Below, in pieces: positions 1 to 6,893 of a stretch of 8,219 bases of DNA. This stretch comes from Halieaceae bacterium UBA3479. GTDB taxonomy: Bacteria; Pseudomonadota; Gammaproteobacteria; Pseudomonadales; Halieaceae. Where the stretch lies: positions 20,502 to 28,720 of the forward strand of contig DFQW01000160.1 of the NCBI GenBank assembly GCA_002377985.1, read 5' to 3'. Both the position numbers and the translations under genes were made by a program. Each line of letters opens with the position of its first letter. Positions within the stretch are counted from its first letter, which is position 1. Below the pieces are notes generated by a model that saw only the letters and a list, made by a program, of their open reading frames with translations, had not been told where the DNA came from and did not search any database.

Positions 1-839
1 TCTCGTTCAACGGTAACACGCGTGGGTATGTCTGGCCGGGCGCGTACGTGTTGCACCCAATCCATCCACAGGATCATTGGCTGGCCATCGGCCTCGACAA
101 TGACATCGTCCACTTTAAAGCCCGCATCGATGGCCGCACCCCCCTCGCTAAGGGCACCTACCCTGGGAATAACCGGTGGCATTTTGATCGACACCCCAAA
201 AGCTTCGAGCAGGTTGGGCTGTTCCTGACCCTTGAGCCATTGCACGATTTCTACCGACGACTCCCGAACAGCGTCCGATTCAGGCCACTTCACCGATACG
301 CTAAGTTCGCCCGAATCACCCAATCGTTCCAGGAGTGCAAAGTTCACTGCCGAGACCGTCGGCGTCGCGCGACCATCTATCGCCACAATTTCGTAGCCTG
401 ACTCGAGTCCGGCAGTGTCTGCAAGGCTGTCCGGTTCAACAACATCAACCAGCGGCACCAGACCGGCCTCGCCCCTGAAAAACAGTCCCCACAATACCAG
501 CACCGCCAGCAAAAAATTTGCCAGCGGGCCCGCTGCGGCGATCGCCATCCGGCTCCGCACCGGCTGTCGATTAAAAGCTCGAGGCAGATCAGCCTCATCC
601 AGGTCGCCCTCGCGCTCATCAGCCATCCGCACGTAGCCCCCCAAGGGAAGCACCGCAACAACGTACTCTGTGCCATCCCGCCCACGCCAGCTCAGCAGGG
701 GCCTACCGAAACCAACAGAGAAACGCAGCACTTTGACGCCACAGCGTCGGGCAACAACAAAATGGCCATATTCGTGAACCGTCACGACGATCCCGAAGGT
801 CGCCAACGCAATCAAGAGAGTTTGGAGGGTTTCCAGCAT
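1..839 (-). CDS. rseP: RseP site-2 intramembrane zinc metalloprotease (partial, C-terminus outside window)
   Basis: The frame reads without a stop from ATG at 839 to the window edge, giving 279 codons of a protein that is about 450 residues in E. coli. Residues 22-26 are HEYGH, the HExxH zinc site, at the same position as HEFGH in E. coli RseP, inside the first hydrophobic segment (about 5-30). LPLGGYVRM (65-72) matches the conserved membrane-associated loop. AGPLANFLLAVLVLWGLFF (about 103-121) is the second membrane segment. Two PDZ-like regions follow (about 125-205, and from about 220 to the cut), with motifs of the type AGLESGYEIVAIDG and DAGFKVDDVIVEADG. The second catalytic motif (the LDG segment) would lie beyond the window. 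By family knowledge RseP sits in the inner membrane and cleaves anti-sigma factor RseA after DegS, releasing sigma-E; it also clears remnant signal peptides. It starts 10 bases after the dxr stop, with only a weak Shine-Dalgarno (GCGGA), suggesting co-transcription and perhaps translational coupling. Confidence 0.96.
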   Translation of the reverse strand, partial: MLETLQTLLIALATFGIVVTVHEYGHFVVARRCGVKVLRFSVGFGRPLLSWRGRDGTEYVVAVLPLGGYVRMADEREGDLDEADLPRAFNRQPVRSRMAIAAAGPLANFLLAVLVLWGLFFRGEAGLVPLVDVVEPDSLADTAGLESGYEIVAIDGRATPTVSAVNFALLERLGDSGELSVSVKWPESDAVRESSVEIVQWLKGQEQPNLLEAFGVSIKMPPVIPRVGALSEGGAAIDAGFKVDDVIVEADGQPMILWMDWVQHVRARPDIPTRVTVER

Positions 840-849
840 AAAGTTCCGC

Positions 850-2037
850 TCACGAAAATGTCTGGGGAGAGGCCATTAGGGTAACGCACTTGTTTGCCGC
901 CTCCCGGGCATCTGCATCCAATCGTTGGACCGCGTCCAACGTATCGGGTTCCACCAAACTGACCGTCTGCAACACAGACTCGATCACCCGGTCGATATCG
1001 GTAAAACGAATATCTCCCGCCAGAAACGCGGCAACTGCAACCTCATTGGCGCCACTGAAGACACACATACCGCCGGGCTGGGTAATCGCCCACTGAGCCA
1101 GAGCGAGACAGGGAAACGCCTCGAGGTCGGGCGCTTCAAATTCCAGTTTTCCCGTGGCAACAATATCCAAGGCTGCTACGCCAGCGTCGATGCGATCAGG
1201 CCAAGCCAAACAATACGCGATGGGCGTTCGCATATCGGGCTGACCCATTTGAGCGAGAACAGAGCCGTCGCGATAGCGGATCATCGAGTGGACGATGCTC
1301 TGGGGGTGAATCACTATCTCAATCTGATCCGGATGCCGGTCGAACAACCAGCAAGCCTCGGCCAATTCCAAGCCTTTATTTGCCAGCGTTGCGGAATCTA
1401 CTGAGATCTTCTGTCCCATAGACCAGTTGGGATGGGCGCAAGCTTCTGCAGGCGTTACTTGATCCAGCGCGGCCCGAGATCGTCCCCGAAAAGGGCCTCC
1501 GGATGCGGTCAGAACGATTCTCTCGACATTAGTCATATCCGGCCGACCATCGCTCATAATGGGTAAGCATTGGTGCATCGCATTGTGCTCGCTGTCTACC
1601 GGCAGTAACGTGGCGCCCCCCGAGCGCACCGTCTCCATAAACAAGCCACCTGCACTAACCAATGCCTCCTTGTTGGCGAGCAATATGTGTTTACCCGCTC
1701 TTGCGGCACTCAGGGCCGAGCGTAAACCGGCAAAACCGACGATGCCTGCGACCACGCTATGAATGGCCGGTTCCGCCACTAACTCATCGAGCGAATCAGA
1801 TCCCGACAACACACTCGTAGGGATATCGTGCAATCTTTCATCGAGAGCCGCTGCCGCATCGGGGTGAGTCATGACCGCATATCGGGGGGCGTGCTGACGG
1901 CACAGGGCCTCCATATCATCCACCGAGCGATGGGCGGCGAGCACCGTGGCCTGATACCGATCAGGGTGTCTTGCAATAACATCGAGCGTGGAGCGCCCGA
2001 TGGAGCCGGTGGCGCCCAATACCGCAACCTGCCTCAT
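850..2037 (-). CDS. dxr: 1-deoxy-D-xylulose 5-phosphate reductoisomerase
   Basis: This is a 395-residue protein of normal family length. It performs the second step of the MEP isoprenoid pathway in the cytoplasm, converting DXP to 2-C-methyl-D-erythritol 4-phosphate with NADPH and a divalent metal. VLGATGSIGRST (6-17) is the NADPH-binding loop, and LLANKEALVSAG (119-130) is the conserved linker. LPVDSEHNA (145-153) carries metal ligands D148 and E150. TASGGPFRG (177-185) and AHPNWSMGQKISVDSATLANKGLE (201-224) hold substrate-binding residues S179, H202, W205, N220 and K221 and the third metal ligand E224. All catalytic residues known from E. coli Dxr are present. The ATG start lies 3 bases after the cdsA stop, with a poor Shine-Dalgarno (GGGG inside the end of cdsA), so coupling to cdsA translation is likely. 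Its product pathway feeds UppS, encoded two genes upstream. The position between cdsA and rseP is the Pseudomonas-type order. Confidence 0.98.
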   Translation of the reverse strand: MRQVAVLGATGSIGRSTLDVIARHPDRYQATVLAAHRSVDDMEALCRQHAPRYAVMTHPDAAAALDERLHDIPTSVLSGSDSLDELVAEPAIHSVVAGIVGFAGLRSALSAARAGKHILLANKEALVSAGGLFMETVRSGGATLLPVDSEHNAMHQCLPIMSDGRPDMTNVERIVLTASGGPFRGRSRAALDQVTPAEACAHPNWSMGQKISVDSATLANKGLELAEACWLFDRHPDQIEIVIHPQSIVHSMIRYRDGSVLAQMGQPDMRTPIAYCLAWPDRIDAGVAALDIVATGKLEFEAPDLEAFPCLALAQWAITQPGGMCVFSGANEVAVAAFLAGDIRFTDIDRVIESVLQTVSLVEPDTLDAVQRLDADAREAANKCVTLMASPQTFS

Positions 2038-2040
2038 CGC

Positions 2041-2877
2041 TCAGTACCCCACTAACAACAGACCCAGCGCGAAAACAGGTGCGGCACCGCAGATGCTGTC
2101 CAGTCGATCAAGGAGGCCCCCGTGACCCGGGAGCAAAGAGCCGGAATCCTTTAGGCCAACCTGCCGTTTTAACAGGCTCACCGTGAGATCCCCCACCACC
2201 GACGCGCCCGCCGTGGCGAGACCCAATGCCAGCAACGAGACCAAACTCAAGTGCATGTGGGAGATAGGCAGGTTCCACCAAACCAGCGCTGTCAACAGCG
2301 CGACACAAACCAAGCCTCCCCAAAATCCCTCCCAGGTTTTGCCGGGGCTGATAGCTTGCGCCAGCAGATGTTGACCATATCGGCGCCCTACAAAGTAAGC
2401 GCCAATGTCTGCCGCGGCGATAGTCAGGATCATCACAAACAGGACCAGCGGCCCAAAATCCAAGCGCAAACAAAACACAACTGCGAGCCAGGTTGCGCTC
2501 AATATCAACCACCCCATCAGACCCCTGATCCAGGGTCGCCCCCAGAGCCAGCCGCCCCCGGGGTAGTATTTTAAACCCACTAACATGGTGGACCAGAGAA
2601 ATGCACTGCCCGCGAGCAAGGGTTGACCGGCGCTCAGGGGACCGCTAGCAGCGAGGTCGAGCTTGGTCCAGAGAAACGCGCAGGTCAGGGATACCGACGC
2701 GGCAAAAGCCAGTCGACCCATGGAGGAACGAATCACGACCAGATTCCCCCATTCCCAGGCGCCAGCCGAGGCGACTGCAGCAAAAATGATTGCCTGAACA
2801 GGGAAAGGCGCCAGCAGCAAGGTAGCCAGAAAGGCCGCTGCCAAAACGAGAGCCGTCATCACACGCTGCCGGAGCAT
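2041..2877 (-). CDS. cdsA: Phosphatidate cytidylyltransferase (CDP-diacylglycerol synthase)
   Basis: This is an integral inner-membrane enzyme that makes CDP-diacylglycerol from CTP and phosphatidate, the branch point of phospholipid synthesis. Counted from the chosen start it has 278 residues, with many hydrophobic segments (about 7-45, 57-72, 88-102, 115-160, 186-202, 210-228 and 262-276). The family signature occupies about residues 234-260: SLLKR, then KDSGSLLPGHGG, then DRLD, with the acidic residues expected to bind metal and CTP. ADIGAYFVGRRYG (156-168) and SPGKTWEG (177-184) are further conserved blocks. Start choice: the frame stays open to a TTG at 2898 and an ATG at 2895. The ATG at 2877 gives MLRQRVMTALVL, which aligns with the E. 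coli CdsA N-terminus, and it alone has a good Shine-Dalgarno (AGGTG, 6-base spacer). The upstream starts would add 6 or 7 residues. It lies 21 bases after uppS and 3 bases before dxr, consistent with a tight operon. Confidence 0.95.
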   Translation of the reverse strand: MLRQRVMTALVLAAAFLATLLLAPFPVQAIIFAAVASAGAWEWGNLVVIRSSMGRLAFAASVSLTCAFLWTKLDLAASGPLSAGQPLLAGSAFLWSTMLVGLKYYPGGGWLWGRPWIRGLMGWLILSATWLAVVFCLRLDFGPLVLFVMILTIAAADIGAYFVGRRYGQHLLAQAISPGKTWEGFWGGLVCVALLTALVWWNLPISHMHLSLVSLLALGLATAGASVVGDLTVSLLKRQVGLKDSGSLLPGHGGLLDRLDSICGAAPVFALGLLLVGY

Positions 2878-2883
2878 CGAGGA

Positions 2884-2888
2884 CACCT
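2884..2888 (-). promoter_or_regulatory. Ribosome binding site of cdsA (decides start)
   Basis: Read on the minus strand this is AGGTG followed by a 6-base spacer and the ATG at 2877-2875. The two in-frame upstream candidates (TTG at 2898, ATG at 2895) overlap or abut the uppS stop and have no comparable purine-rich site. This supports the shorter protein. Confidence 0.6.
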
Positions 2889-2898
2889 GAGGCATCAA

Positions 2899-3639
2899 TC
2901 AGTAACCGGTGACCAGCGGTCGCACACCAAAACGACGCTCTCGCACCGCATAATCTGCGAGTGCCAAATCCAGTACCGATGCATCAAAGTCGGGCCACAG
3001 CACCTCGGTAAACCAGAACTCGGCATAGGCAAATTGCCAAAGAAGAAAATTTGAGACCCGTGTCTCGCCCGCCGTCCGAATACACAAATCGGGATCGGGC
3101 AGCGCTGCAGTGGATAAGAGCGAGGAAATCAATGCTTCATCAATCTCCTCATCGACCAGCTTTCCTGTTTTGACGTCGCGGGCAATCGACCTGACCACCT
3201 GGGTCATATCCCAGCGACCTCCATAATCGAGCGCCAAGGTCAGGGTTGCCCGATCTCCCGACGCGGTGGCGGCCTCAGCATCCGCAATAAGGCGTTGCAG
3301 TCGCGGACTGAAACGGTCGCGGCGCCCGATGACCCGCAGTTGCACACCGTCAGACTGCAGCTTGGCAACCTCATTGCGAAGATAACGCGACAAGAGCGCC
3401 AGCAGTGCGCGCACCTCAGCTCTGGGTCTTCCCCAATTTTCACTGGAGAAGGCGAACAATGTCAGATAACGAATGCCCCGCGCCTCACAGGCCTCAACAA
3501 TATCCCGGACAACCTCAGCGCCAGCACGATGCCCGGCAATGCCCGGAAATCCCTCTCGGCGCGCCCAGCGGTTGTTGCCATCCATAATGATGGCAAGGTG
3601 CCGGGGGACCGTTCGGAGCTGGATATCTGAAGCTTTCAC
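2899..3639 (-). CDS. uppS: Undecaprenyl diphosphate synthase (cis-prenyltransferase)
   Basis: This cytoplasmic or membrane-associated enzyme adds eight isopentenyl units in cis configuration to farnesyl diphosphate, producing the C55 carrier lipid precursor for peptidoglycan and other surface polymers. The 246-residue product has normal length. IIMDGNNRWARR (17-28) contains catalytic Asp20 and the diphosphate-binding loop. AGH (35-37) and FAFSSENW (62-69) are conserved substrate-site motifs. DLCIRTAGETRVSNFLLWQ (184-202) with AYAEFWF (204-210) contains the family's R188, R194 and E207. The usual RTGGE is RTAGE here; the middle position varies in the family (RTSGE in some bacteria), so activity is not in doubt. 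The start is GTG at 3639, supported by AGGA with a 6-base spacer. It follows frr by 25 bases and shares a pathway with dxr downstream. Confidence 0.97.
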   Translation of the reverse strand: MKASDIQLRTVPRHLAIIMDGNNRWARREGFPGIAGHRAGAEVVRDIVEACEARGIRYLTLFAFSSENWGRPRAEVRALLALLSRYLRNEVAKLQSDGVQLRVIGRRDRFSPRLQRLIADAEAATASGDRATLTLALDYGGRWDMTQVVRSIARDVKTGKLVDEEIDEALISSLLSTAALPDPDLCIRTAGETRVSNFLLWQFAYAEFWFTEVLWPDFDASVLDLALADYAVRERRFGVRPLVTGY

Positions 3640-3645
3640 TGGAGT

Positions 3646-3650
3646 TCCTG
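3646..3650 (-). promoter_or_regulatory. Ribosome binding site of uppS (GTG start)
   Basis: On the minus strand CAGGA lies 6 bases upstream of the GTG at 3639-3637. It makes this non-ATG codon the best start; the first in-frame ATG inside is Met19 of the catalytic MDGN motif, which would delete essential sequence. Confidence 0.65.
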
Positions 3651-3664
3651 CGGCAACTTATATC

Positions 3665-4222
3665 TTAGATCGCCATAAGGTCGGTTTCTTTATCCGCCAA
3701 TGCCGACTCGACCTTTGCCACATAGCTGTCCGTCAGTTTTTGTACGGCTTCCTGAGCGCGTCGCTCCTCATCCTCGGAAATTTCTTTTTCTTTAAGTAAA
3801 TCCTTGAGCATCCCCAGCGCATCCCGCCGCGCGTTGCGAACGGATACCCGGGCAGACTCGGCCTCGGCACGAGCCTGCTTGATGTAACCCTTGCGGGTCT
3901 CTTCGGTAAGCACCGGCATAGGGATCCGAATAACCTCCCCGGCGGTCGCGGGGTTTAGCCCCAAATCAGATTTCATAATGGCACGTTCAATAGCCGGGGT
4001 AATGGACTTGTCAAATGCAACAACGCTCAGCGTGCGAGCATCCTCGATGTTTACATTGGCCAGTTGCTTGAGAGGCGTCTCGGTGCCGTAATATTCCAAC
4101 CGGATACTGTCGAGCAAGCTCGGATGAGCGCGTCCGGTGCGAATCTTGTTGAAATTGTGCGCGAGGGCCTCAAGCGACTTGTCCATGCGCTCTTGTGTTT
4201 CCTGTTTGATGTCTTCAATCAT
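3665..4222 (-). CDS. frr: Ribosome recycling factor
   Basis: This cytoplasmic factor, with EF-G, splits the post-termination ribosome. The product is 185 residues, exactly the usual bacterial length. The N-terminal helix holds KSLEAL and [14 protein letters not shown] (25-38). A middle domain of about residues 31-104 includes VNIEDARTL and the conserved block [14 protein letters not shown] (90-103). It is followed by [18 protein letters not shown] (105-122) and the helical segment VRNARRDAL (128-136), which carries Arg132, essential in E. coli RRF. The ATG at 4222 is preceded by a modest AAGAG Shine-Dalgarno with a roughly 9-base spacer. It follows pyrH by 36 bases; that gap contains a palindrome annotated separately. 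Co-location with pyrH and tsf is the standard arrangement. Confidence 0.98.
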   Translation of the reverse strand: MIEDIKQETQERMDKSLEALAHNFNKIRTGRAHPSLLDSIRLEYYGTETPLKQLANVNIEDARTLSVVAFDKSITPAIERAIMKSDLGLNPATAGEVIRIPMPVLTEETRKGYIKQARAEAESARVSVRNARRDALGMLKDLLKEKEISEDEERRAQEAVQKLTDSYVAKVESALADKETDLMAI

Positions 4223-4244
4223 CGTGTTTGTCTCTTGTTAGAGT

Positions 4245-4258
4245 CCCCTTCGAAGGGG
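4245..4258 (-). repeat. 14-base perfect palindrome directly after the pyrH stop codon
   Basis: CCCCTTCGAAGGGG is a perfect palindrome that begins on the base after the pyrH TGA in the transcribed direction. In RNA it could form a 5-bp stem with a UCGA loop. Next on the transcript comes CTCT-AACA-AGAG, a 4-bp complement that includes the probable frr Shine-Dalgarno. There is no U-run, so it does not look like a complete intrinsic terminator. A weak attenuator, an RNA-processing or stability element, or chance are all possible. Confidence 0.4.
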
Positions 4259-4978
4259 TCACGCCTGAATCAGGGTGCCTTCGTCTCCACCGCGTACGAT
4301 ACTGAGCAGTGCCCCACGCTGTGCCATATTGAAAACTCTGACGGGCATATCGTGATCTCGCACCAGACAGATTGCCGTCAGGTCCATCACCCCCAACTTC
4401 TTGTTCAGCACGTCGTCGTAGGTCAGCACGTCGTACTTTACGGCATCAGGATTTTTTACCGGATCGGCACTGTATACACCATCCACCTTCGTCGCCTTCA
4501 GCACAATATCTGCTTTGACTTCTATACCCCGGAGGCAGGCAGAGGAATCGGTCGTGAAAAATGGGTTACCTGTGCCCGCCGCAAAAATAACGACGTCACC
4601 ATTGGAAAGCGCACGGATGGCCTTTCGTCGGTCATAATGTTCAACGACGCCGCTCATCGGAATGGAAGACATCGCCTGGGTCGCAATATTGGATCGCTCC
4701 AGGGCGTCACGCAGAGCCAGCGCGTTCATGACTGTCGCGAGCATGCCCATATGATCGCCCGTGACCCGGTCAAGACCCGCTGCGTTAAGTGCTGCACCCC
4801 GGAACAGGTTTCCACCGCCGACAACCAGCCCAACCTGAACACCGATTCCCACTAGCTGGCCAATTTCGAGGGCTAAGTGGTCAAGGACACGAGGATCGAT
4901 ACCAAAGGCCTCTTGGCCGGTCAACGCCTCTCCGCTCAATTTCAGCAGAATCCGTTTATATACCTTATCTGCGGCCAT
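4259..4978 (-). CDS. pyrH: UMP kinase (uridylate kinase)
   Basis: This cytoplasmic hexameric enzyme of the amino-acid-kinase fold phosphorylates UMP to UDP with ATP, supplying pyrimidine nucleotides. The 239-residue length is normal. KLSGEAL (13-19) is the phosphate-binding start of the fold, and [10 protein letters not shown] (52-61) is the glycine-rich loop. [17 protein letters not shown] (75-91) contains the UMP-contacting Asp75 region. [19 protein letters not shown] (133-151) is the nucleotide and acceptor site. [15 protein letters not shown] (159-173) and MDLTA (198-202) are family blocks. The ATG at 4978 is preceded by AGAGGA with an 8-base spacer. It lies 114 bases after tsf, a gap that may hold its own promoter, and 36 bases before frr. 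Confidence 0.98.
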   Translation of the reverse strand: MAADKVYKRILLKLSGEALTGQEAFGIDPRVLDHLALEIGQLVGIGVQVGLVVGGGNLFRGAALNAAGLDRVTGDHMGMLATVMNALALRDALERSNIATQAMSSIPMSGVVEHYDRRKAIRALSNGDVVIFAAGTGNPFFTTDSSACLRGIEVKADIVLKATKVDGVYSADPVKNPDAVKYDVLTYDDVLNKKLGVMDLTAICLVRDHDMPVRVFNMAQRGALLSIVRGGDEGTLIQA

Positions 4979-4986
4979 TGTGTGCG

Positions 4987-4992
4987 TCCTCT
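4987..4992 (-). promoter_or_regulatory. Ribosome binding site of pyrH
   Basis: AGAGGA on the minus strand lies 8 bases upstream of the ATG at 4978-4976. It is a good Shine-Dalgarno that fixes the pyrH start. Confidence 0.6.
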
Positions 4993-5035
4993 CGGAATCC
5001 CGTCACTTCGATATGCTACTCATCCACCAACGTCT

Positions 5036-5059
5036 TATCACAGAGAAACCTTGGTGATA
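5036..5059 (-). repeat. Inverted repeat between tsf and pyrH
   Basis: TATCAC and GTGATA form 6-base arms separated by 12 bases, inside the 114-base gap between tsf and pyrH. There is no U-run after the second arm, so a strong terminator is unlikely. It could be a weak hairpin in the read-through transcript, or a protein-binding dyad overlapping the candidate pyrH promoter. Confidence 0.35.
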
Positions 5060-5081
5060 CTTAACATCGTGGCGATTTCAA
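5054..5081 (-). promoter_or_regulatory. Candidate sigma-70 promoter for pyrH-frr
   Basis: On the minus strand TTGAAA (5081-5076) is followed by a 16-base spacer and TATCAC (5059-5054). This matches the -35 consensus well and the -10 consensus at four of six positions. Transcription would begin near 5047, about 70 bases before pyrH. The -10 coincides with one arm of the inverted repeat. It is plausible but weak. Confidence 0.25.
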
Positions 5082-5092
5082 CTACACGTTTA

Positions 5093-5953
5093 TCATCCGT
5101 TACCTAGCTGCGCCGCAACCTCTGCTGCGAAATCGACTTTCTCCACCTCGATGCCTTCACCGACCTCAAAACGGGTAAAGCTCAGGACTTCTGCACCGGC
5201 AGTAGAGACCAGCTTGCCAACGGTCTGGTCTGGATCTTTGACAAAAGCCTGCTCAGTCAGACTGTTCTCCGCGAGAAATTTGCGCACCCGCCCATCAACC
5301 ATCTTGTCCACGATCTCGGCGGGCTTGCCCGAATCAGCCGCCTGAGCAACATAAATCTCGCGTTCTTTGGCAACTACTTCCTCAGGCATGTCAGCAGGTG
5401 AGACCACCTGCGGGTTAACTGCCGCCACATGCATGGCCACGTCGCGGGCCAGCTCCTCGGACCCCCCCTTGAGTGACACCAAAACGGCAATACGGTTATT
5501 GCCGTGCACATAGCCGCCAATCACGCCACCCTCGACCGAGTGCGCGACGACCCGTCTGACACTGATATTTTCACCGATTTTCTGCACCAGGGCCTGCCGC
5601 GCTTCCTCGATGTCGTCAGCAGCAAGCGCCTCGATCTCGGTAATCCGTTGTGAAAACGCTTTGTCTATGACAGCGCCAACAAAGCCAAGGAAATTCTCGT
5701 CCCGGGCCACAAAGTCGGTTTCACTGTTTACCTCGATCATGGTCGCAAACGCGCCGTCCTCGGCCGTCTTGATCGCCACAACGCCATCAGCTGCAGTCCT
5801 GCCCGCCTTCTTGGCCGCCTTCATTCCGCTTGACTTGCGAAGCGCTTCGATCGCTGCCTCGACGTCACCATTTGCCTCTGCCAAGGCCTTTTTGCACTCC
5901 AAAAGGCCTAGCCCCGTCCGTTCGCGCAGTTCCTTTACCAATGCAGCAGACAT
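5093..5953 (-). CDS. tsf: Translation elongation factor Ts
   Basis: EF-Ts is the nucleotide exchange factor that returns EF-Tu from the GDP to the GTP-ready form in the cytoplasm. The 286-residue product is close to the E. coli length of 283. The N-terminal UBA-like domain (about 1-42) contains signature [16 protein letters not shown] (9-24). The core begins with the second signature [11 protein letters not shown] (73-83), whose TDFVA loop inserts at the EF-Tu nucleotide site. Two core subdomains follow, with the block GENISVRRV (127-135) in the first and a coiled, basic segment around [14 protein letters not shown] (213-226). The ATG at 5953 has a strong AGAGGTG Shine-Dalgarno with a 5-base spacer. 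It lies 97 bases after rpsB in the conserved rpsB-tsf pair; in E. coli both are repressed by S2 through the rpsB leader. Confidence 0.98.
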   Translation of the reverse strand: MSAALVKELRERTGLGLLECKKALAEANGDVEAAIEALRKSSGMKAAKKAGRTAADGVVAIKTAEDGAFATMIEVNSETDFVARDENFLGFVGAVIDKAFSQRITEIEALAADDIEEARQALVQKIGENISVRRVVAHSVEGGVIGGYVHGNNRIAVLVSLKGGSEELARDVAMHVAAVNPQVVSPADMPEEVVAKEREIYVAQAADSGKPAEIVDKMVDGRVRKFLAENSLTEQAFVKDPDQTVGKLVSTAGAEVLSFTRFEVGEGIEVEKVDFAAEVAAQLGNG

Positions 5954-5958
5954 GATTT

Positions 5959-5965
5959 CACCTCT
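5959..5965 (-). promoter_or_regulatory. Strong ribosome binding site of tsf
   Basis: AGAGGTG on the minus strand lies 5 bases before the ATG at 5953-5951. A small TCCC-TGCG-GGGA stem (5983-5972) sits just upstream. The strong site fits the high demand for EF-Ts. Confidence 0.65.
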
Positions 5966-5999
5966 TTAATCTCCCCGCAGGGACAGATAATGGGTTGAA

Positions 6000-6021
6000 T
6001 CGAGGGTCAAGCGACCCTCGA
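6000..6021 (-). terminator. Hairpin between rpsB and tsf, possible attenuator
   Basis: TCGAGGGTC and GACCCTCGA are perfect 9-base complementary arms around a 4-base loop, located 29 bases after the rpsB stop. On the minus strand the stem is followed by TTCAACCC rather than a run of Ts, so it is at most a partial terminator. Read-through would be needed to express tsf. It may instead be a transcript-processing or 3'-end-stabilising element that sets the S2 to EF-Ts ratio. Confidence 0.5.
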
Positions 6022-6050
6022 GATGCTTTCTCTCCGTGCGGCCTAACGGA

Positions 6051-6893
6051 TCAGGATGCCGGGGCAGCCTCATCAGCGGCTGCCTCCGCACCGTGCTCCG
6101 GAGCCGCTTCTTGCGCAGGGGCACTGACCGCTTCTGCGGCATCCTCAGCTGCGGCTGCCGGCTCGGGTTCCGACACTTCGACAAACTCGCTGGCGGCAAC
6201 CATCTCTCCCGCCTGGGTTTTCCCGGCAATAACAGCATCGGCTACCGCAGCCACGTAGAGTTTGATGGCGCGAATCGCGTCATCGTTCCCCGGAATGACG
6301 TAATCCACACCATCTGGATTACTGTTGGTGTCGACGATGCCGATCACTGGAATGCCCAATTTGTTGGCCTCAGTCACGGCAATGCGCTCGTGGTCCACGT
6401 CGATTACGAACAAGACATCAGGCAAACCTGACATTTCCTTGATACCGCCAATTGAGCGCTCAAGCTTTTCTTTCATGCGCGAACGCATAAGCGCTTCTTT
6501 CTTGGTGAGCTTGGCAAAGGTGCCATCACGCTCCTGCTCTTCGAGCTCACGCAGTCTCTTGATTGACGACCGAATGGTCTTGTAGTTGGTCAGCATGCCG
6601 CCAAGCCAGCGGTGGCTGACAAAAGGCATGCCGCAGCGGCGAGCGTGCTCTTCGATAATCTTGCCAGCGGCGCGCTTGGTTCCCACGAACATGACCTGAT
6701 TCTTCTTTTCAGCCAGGCGCTTGACCGTGTTGAGGGCATCGTTGAATGCGGGCACGGTATGCTCGAGGTTAATAATATGGATTTTGTTACGTGCCCCAAA
6801 AATGTACTGATCCATCTTGGGGTTCCAGAAACGGGTCTGGTGTCCAAAGTGCGCACCTGCCTGCAGCAAGTCACGCATGCTTACTTGCGTCAT
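6051..6893 (-). CDS. rpsB: Small-subunit ribosomal protein S2 with extended acidic C-terminal tail
   Basis: S2 joins the 30S subunit late, binding near S1 at the head-body junction. The 280-residue product starts [20 protein letters not shown], a canonical S2 N-terminus. The conserved core runs to about residue 230: [16 protein letters not shown] (21-36), INLEHT (41-46), FVGTKRAA (69-76), [13 protein letters not shown] (95-107), [13 protein letters not shown] (157-169), [24 protein letters not shown] (181-204) and [16 protein letters not shown] (206-221). Residues about 236-280 form a low-complexity tail rich in Ala, Glu and Pro, making the protein about 40 residues longer than E. coli S2 (241). 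The reading frame stays open upstream to 7073, but that extension covers the promoter and leader and does not resemble S2. The ATG at 6893 has an AGAGAG Shine-Dalgarno with a 7-base spacer. It is the first gene of the minus-strand cluster. Confidence 0.98.
   Translation of the reverse strand: MTQVSMRDLLQAGAHFGHQTRFWNPKMDQYIFGARNKIHIINLEHTVPAFNDALNTVKRLAEKKNQVMFVGTKRAAGKIIEEHARRCGMPFVSHRWLGGMLTNYKTIRSSIKRLRELEEQERDGTFAKLTKKEALMRSRMKEKLERSIGGIKEMSGLPDVLFVIDVDHERIAVTEANKLGIPVIGIVDTNSNPDGVDYVIPGNDDAIRAIKLYVAAVADAVIAGKTQAGEMVAASEFVEVSEPEPAAAAEDAAEAVSAPAQEAAPEHGAEAAADEAAPAS

Noticed and set aside
377..685. Minus-strand 102-codon open frame within rseP
   Set aside because: It is out of frame with rseP, whose own frame is continuous from 839 to the window edge with the conserved motifs.
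925..1404. Plus-strand 159-codon open frame opposite dxr
   Set aside because: It is a shadow of dxr, with no family resemblance and no Shine-Dalgarno of note.
2623..3054. Plus-strand 143-codon open frame opposite cdsA and uppS
   Set aside because: It spans the junction of two real minus-strand genes and has a low-complexity Gln/Arg/Gly-rich translation typical of an antisense shadow.
4064..4855. Plus-strand 263-codon open frame opposite frr and pyrH
   Set aside because: It lies wholly antisense to two well-supported conserved genes, resembles no family I know, and is expected from codon bias in the opposite strand.
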